64,000 bases of DNA from Liolophura sinensis (lineage: Eukaryota; Mollusca; Polyplacophora; Chitonida; Chitonidae): positions 39,954,458 to 40,018,457 of the forward strand of contig NC_088300.1 of the NCBI RefSeq assembly GCF_032854445.1. Direction: 5' to 3'. Made by a program: the position numbers and the translations under genes. The notes below the pieces were generated by a model, which did no database searches, was not told where the DNA came from, and was given only the letters and a program-made list of their open reading frames with translations. Shown piece by piece: positions 61,878-64,000 of the stretch; within the stretch, counting starts at the first letter, position 1; each line of letters begins with the position of its first letter.

Positions 61878-64000
61878 ACCCTAACCCTAAAAATATAACA
61901 AATTGCAAATCTGAATTATCCATTTAAACAGCAAACTAAGAGATAATCTCTATAAGCATAACAGTGGGTATGAAGATTTTAAGTGATTAAATCAAATGTT
62001 TGAAAATTGAATTTGATTTTGTAGTAGGCTATTAGATGTACATGTTGAAAATATTTTAAAAATGTATATTTGTGTAAATATAAATAGCCATATGCTACTT
62101 ACATGTATATACACCTATATCATTACACCAAGTGCTTTCTTACACTGAAAAGTTTATCCCCGTGTTGAAGCTGAACATTAGCGTACATGTATACATGGAC
62201 TTGTATATATACTGACTGTATATTATTTTTGACTTCCTGTAGATGTAGAAAATGCACACATATGAACATCTTAGTATTACATTCACAAGAATAAGTTTTC
62301 ACACTTTCCTTGTATGGCTAATTGTGTGTGTTTGTGTGTGTAGCTCATGCTGTTTTTTTTCATTTAGGCTGATTTGGATATAATTGCTAGGTATACAATA
62401 CATGATTAGGTGCGGTTACACTAGGTAAACCTGGGGGCTAGAGGCTGGCTTTGGGACGTGCATGGACATTTATGCCAGCAAAAAAAGGTGAACTAACTTT
62501 AGCCAGCTCAATATAAAAACATTTTCTGATCTGCCAATTTTGGTGGCCTCAGCTAAAAGGGCTTGTTTTAGTTCATGATTTCATGTAAACACAAAAGGGC
62601 AATTGCTGACACCATGACAGAAGCAAACAGGTACTAGAACACTTGATTTCACAGGTGTGAATTTGCTTCCCCAGTACGCAAATCAAATCTTAGATTTACC
62701 CACGGGGCTGTTATAGTCTGTTTCTAATGTAACTTGCAGGCAATATCCAGCTGTCTGTAAACTCGGCCACACCCACTATCATCAAAATGGCCTTTATTCC
62801 TTGATGTGTACATGTAACACCACCTTTTCTTTATGCCCTTTATATTGGACATCCATATTCCTGCAAGGAAAATGAAGTTAGCATACTTTTTCTATTTCAC
62901 AGTGTTTGAAGTTCATAGCTTGTTTTCTAGACAAAGATTTCATCGCCTTGGGTAACGGTATAATCATATTCTAAACAAGCCGGGTATGTCCGGTATGTTT
63001 GACAGAGCGACAACAGTTACCTAAACTATGGTCGGCTCTACTACAATACACTGTTACTGACACTGACAGGTTTGAAATTGTTTTCATGTTTTGGTATAAT
63101 ATAACCTTAATAAATGAAATTTGTTTTATTTTCATCGCGGTTATATGATCTCAAGAAAGTAGATGGCTCCAAAGTCTGATATTAGGAAATTCGGTTTTAA
63201 AAAATGAATTAATGTAGCCGTAGGTTTTGTTACTGCATGGAGTTTGTTCTGACGGTATGGTGTGCAGTTATTGTAAAACAACTTAGTCTCCACACCTATT
63301 GTCCAGCATACCACTTGTTTTTTAATACTTTTGAGATCACCTGAGACAATGACTTCTTGGTGTGAAAAACTGTGAAGCTTTTGGAGTTTAACATTATGAA
63401 TTAGAAAAAGTATTTTAACTGCATTTTCTTTGCAATGATATGGACGTCCAACATTTCTATTTGTAGACAAAAGGCAATCTTGGTAGTGAGTTGGGATGAT
63501 TTTACTGATAACTTGAATGAGTCTTCGGAACAAGTTTGAAGAAACGGACTGTAGCGGTGTACACACCAGACATTGGCGAGCTCAACAGAGCTGGTTCCAA
63601 CCTGGCCTTTCAGAGCTCGGCAATTTAACACTAATGTAACCACAGCTATAGTAAATACTTAGGCAGTGTAAACAGTATGTTGAAATCACAGGATGATAGG
63701 GGCTGATTCTTACCATTTGTATCTTCTTAATTCACATGCATGGATGTTATGATGGGAGTAGAGTAGTCAGCTCTCGTTTATGATGACACACTCATTTAAT
63801 GTCCATCAGTGACAGTTTCATCGATTTGCCTCTCTTACACTGTGATGACTCTGGATCGATGATTAGGTTTGTCTTTTGATGATATCCTTTGAACGTCTGG
63901 GACCAGTCATTTGTGACTATGGCATCACGTCACACCTAAACATTCCTCGCTGTAAACTTCAAAATCATCAAGTCTACGGCAACACTGCAAAAATATGTAC
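61878..64000. other. Downstream flank, no gene recognised
   Basis: No SINE, transposon or known coding motif is evident. Open minus-strand frames at 63141-63566 and 63401-63643 overlap each other and show no family signature. Confidence 0.45.
63141..63566 (-). other. Unrecognised 141-codon open frame
   Basis: The product starts MCTPLQSVSSNLFRRLIQVI and includes STNRNVGRPYHCKENAVKIL. It could be an exon of a neighbouring gene or a chance frame. I see no confirming splice sites. Confidence 0.2.

Noticed and set aside
61877-61890. Telomeric repeat tract
   Set aside because: Only about two CCCTAA units are present, too few to be more than chance.

Overview
The window is animal nuclear DNA. It has one intron-rich plus-strand gene, canonical GT-AG splice sites, tRNA-headed SINEs, DNA-transposon remnants and long minisatellites. 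It shows no bacterial features: no operons, no ribosome binding sites, no CRISPR. The SINE families (tails with a GTACGRCGTWAAAC-like core followed by AAATAAATA or CACTCACTC) are ones I associate with lophotrochozoans. A mollusc, perhaps a bivalve, is the best guess; species is not determinable here.

The gene encodes a STAC-family adaptor (SH3 and cysteine-rich domain protein), a partner of L-type voltage-gated calcium channels. Coding exons run from about 1171 to the stop at 60943-60945. In order: a basic Ser/Pro-rich N-terminus (1171-1347), a coiled-coil-like exon (1457-1568), a Lys-rich exon (19709-19894), a short basic exon (29650-29728), an exon with the STAC signature HEIDPVYSLLK (34475-34636), a cluster of phase 1-1 linker exons (45519-45668, 46068-46211, 47767-47916, probably 48781-48864), a Ser-rich exon (51980-52125), and four exons for SH3-1 and SH3-2 (53338-53426, 55033-55084, 58150-58287, 60844-60945). 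All junctions agree in phase except the first (1347/1457). Three linker exons are tandem duplicates encoding near-identical modules, so the protein between the C1 position and the SH3 pair is probably isoform-variable. The C1 zinc finger expected before HEIDPVYSLLK was not found.

Introns fill most of the window and are rich in repeats. Family A tRNA-derived SINEs occur about 15 times on both strands, several with clear target-site duplications. Families B and C share another tail. DNA transposons include a Harbinger-like element with MADF-domain remnants (38668-39267), a mariner/Tc1-like remnant (45103-45368), a 144-bp GGGCC-ended MITE (9219-9362) and a foldback element (11933-12057). Two unclassified dispersed repeats occur in three and two copies. 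Large tandem arrays lie at 3768-4088, 28015-28440, 43452-43918, 53521-54270, 56190-58020 and 59183-59962. After 60945 there is 3' UTR and flanking sequence with no recognised gene.

The observations most worth following are the duplicated linker-exon cluster, the missing C1 exon, a satellite that appears derived from a SINE tail, and a SINE split by a second insertion.
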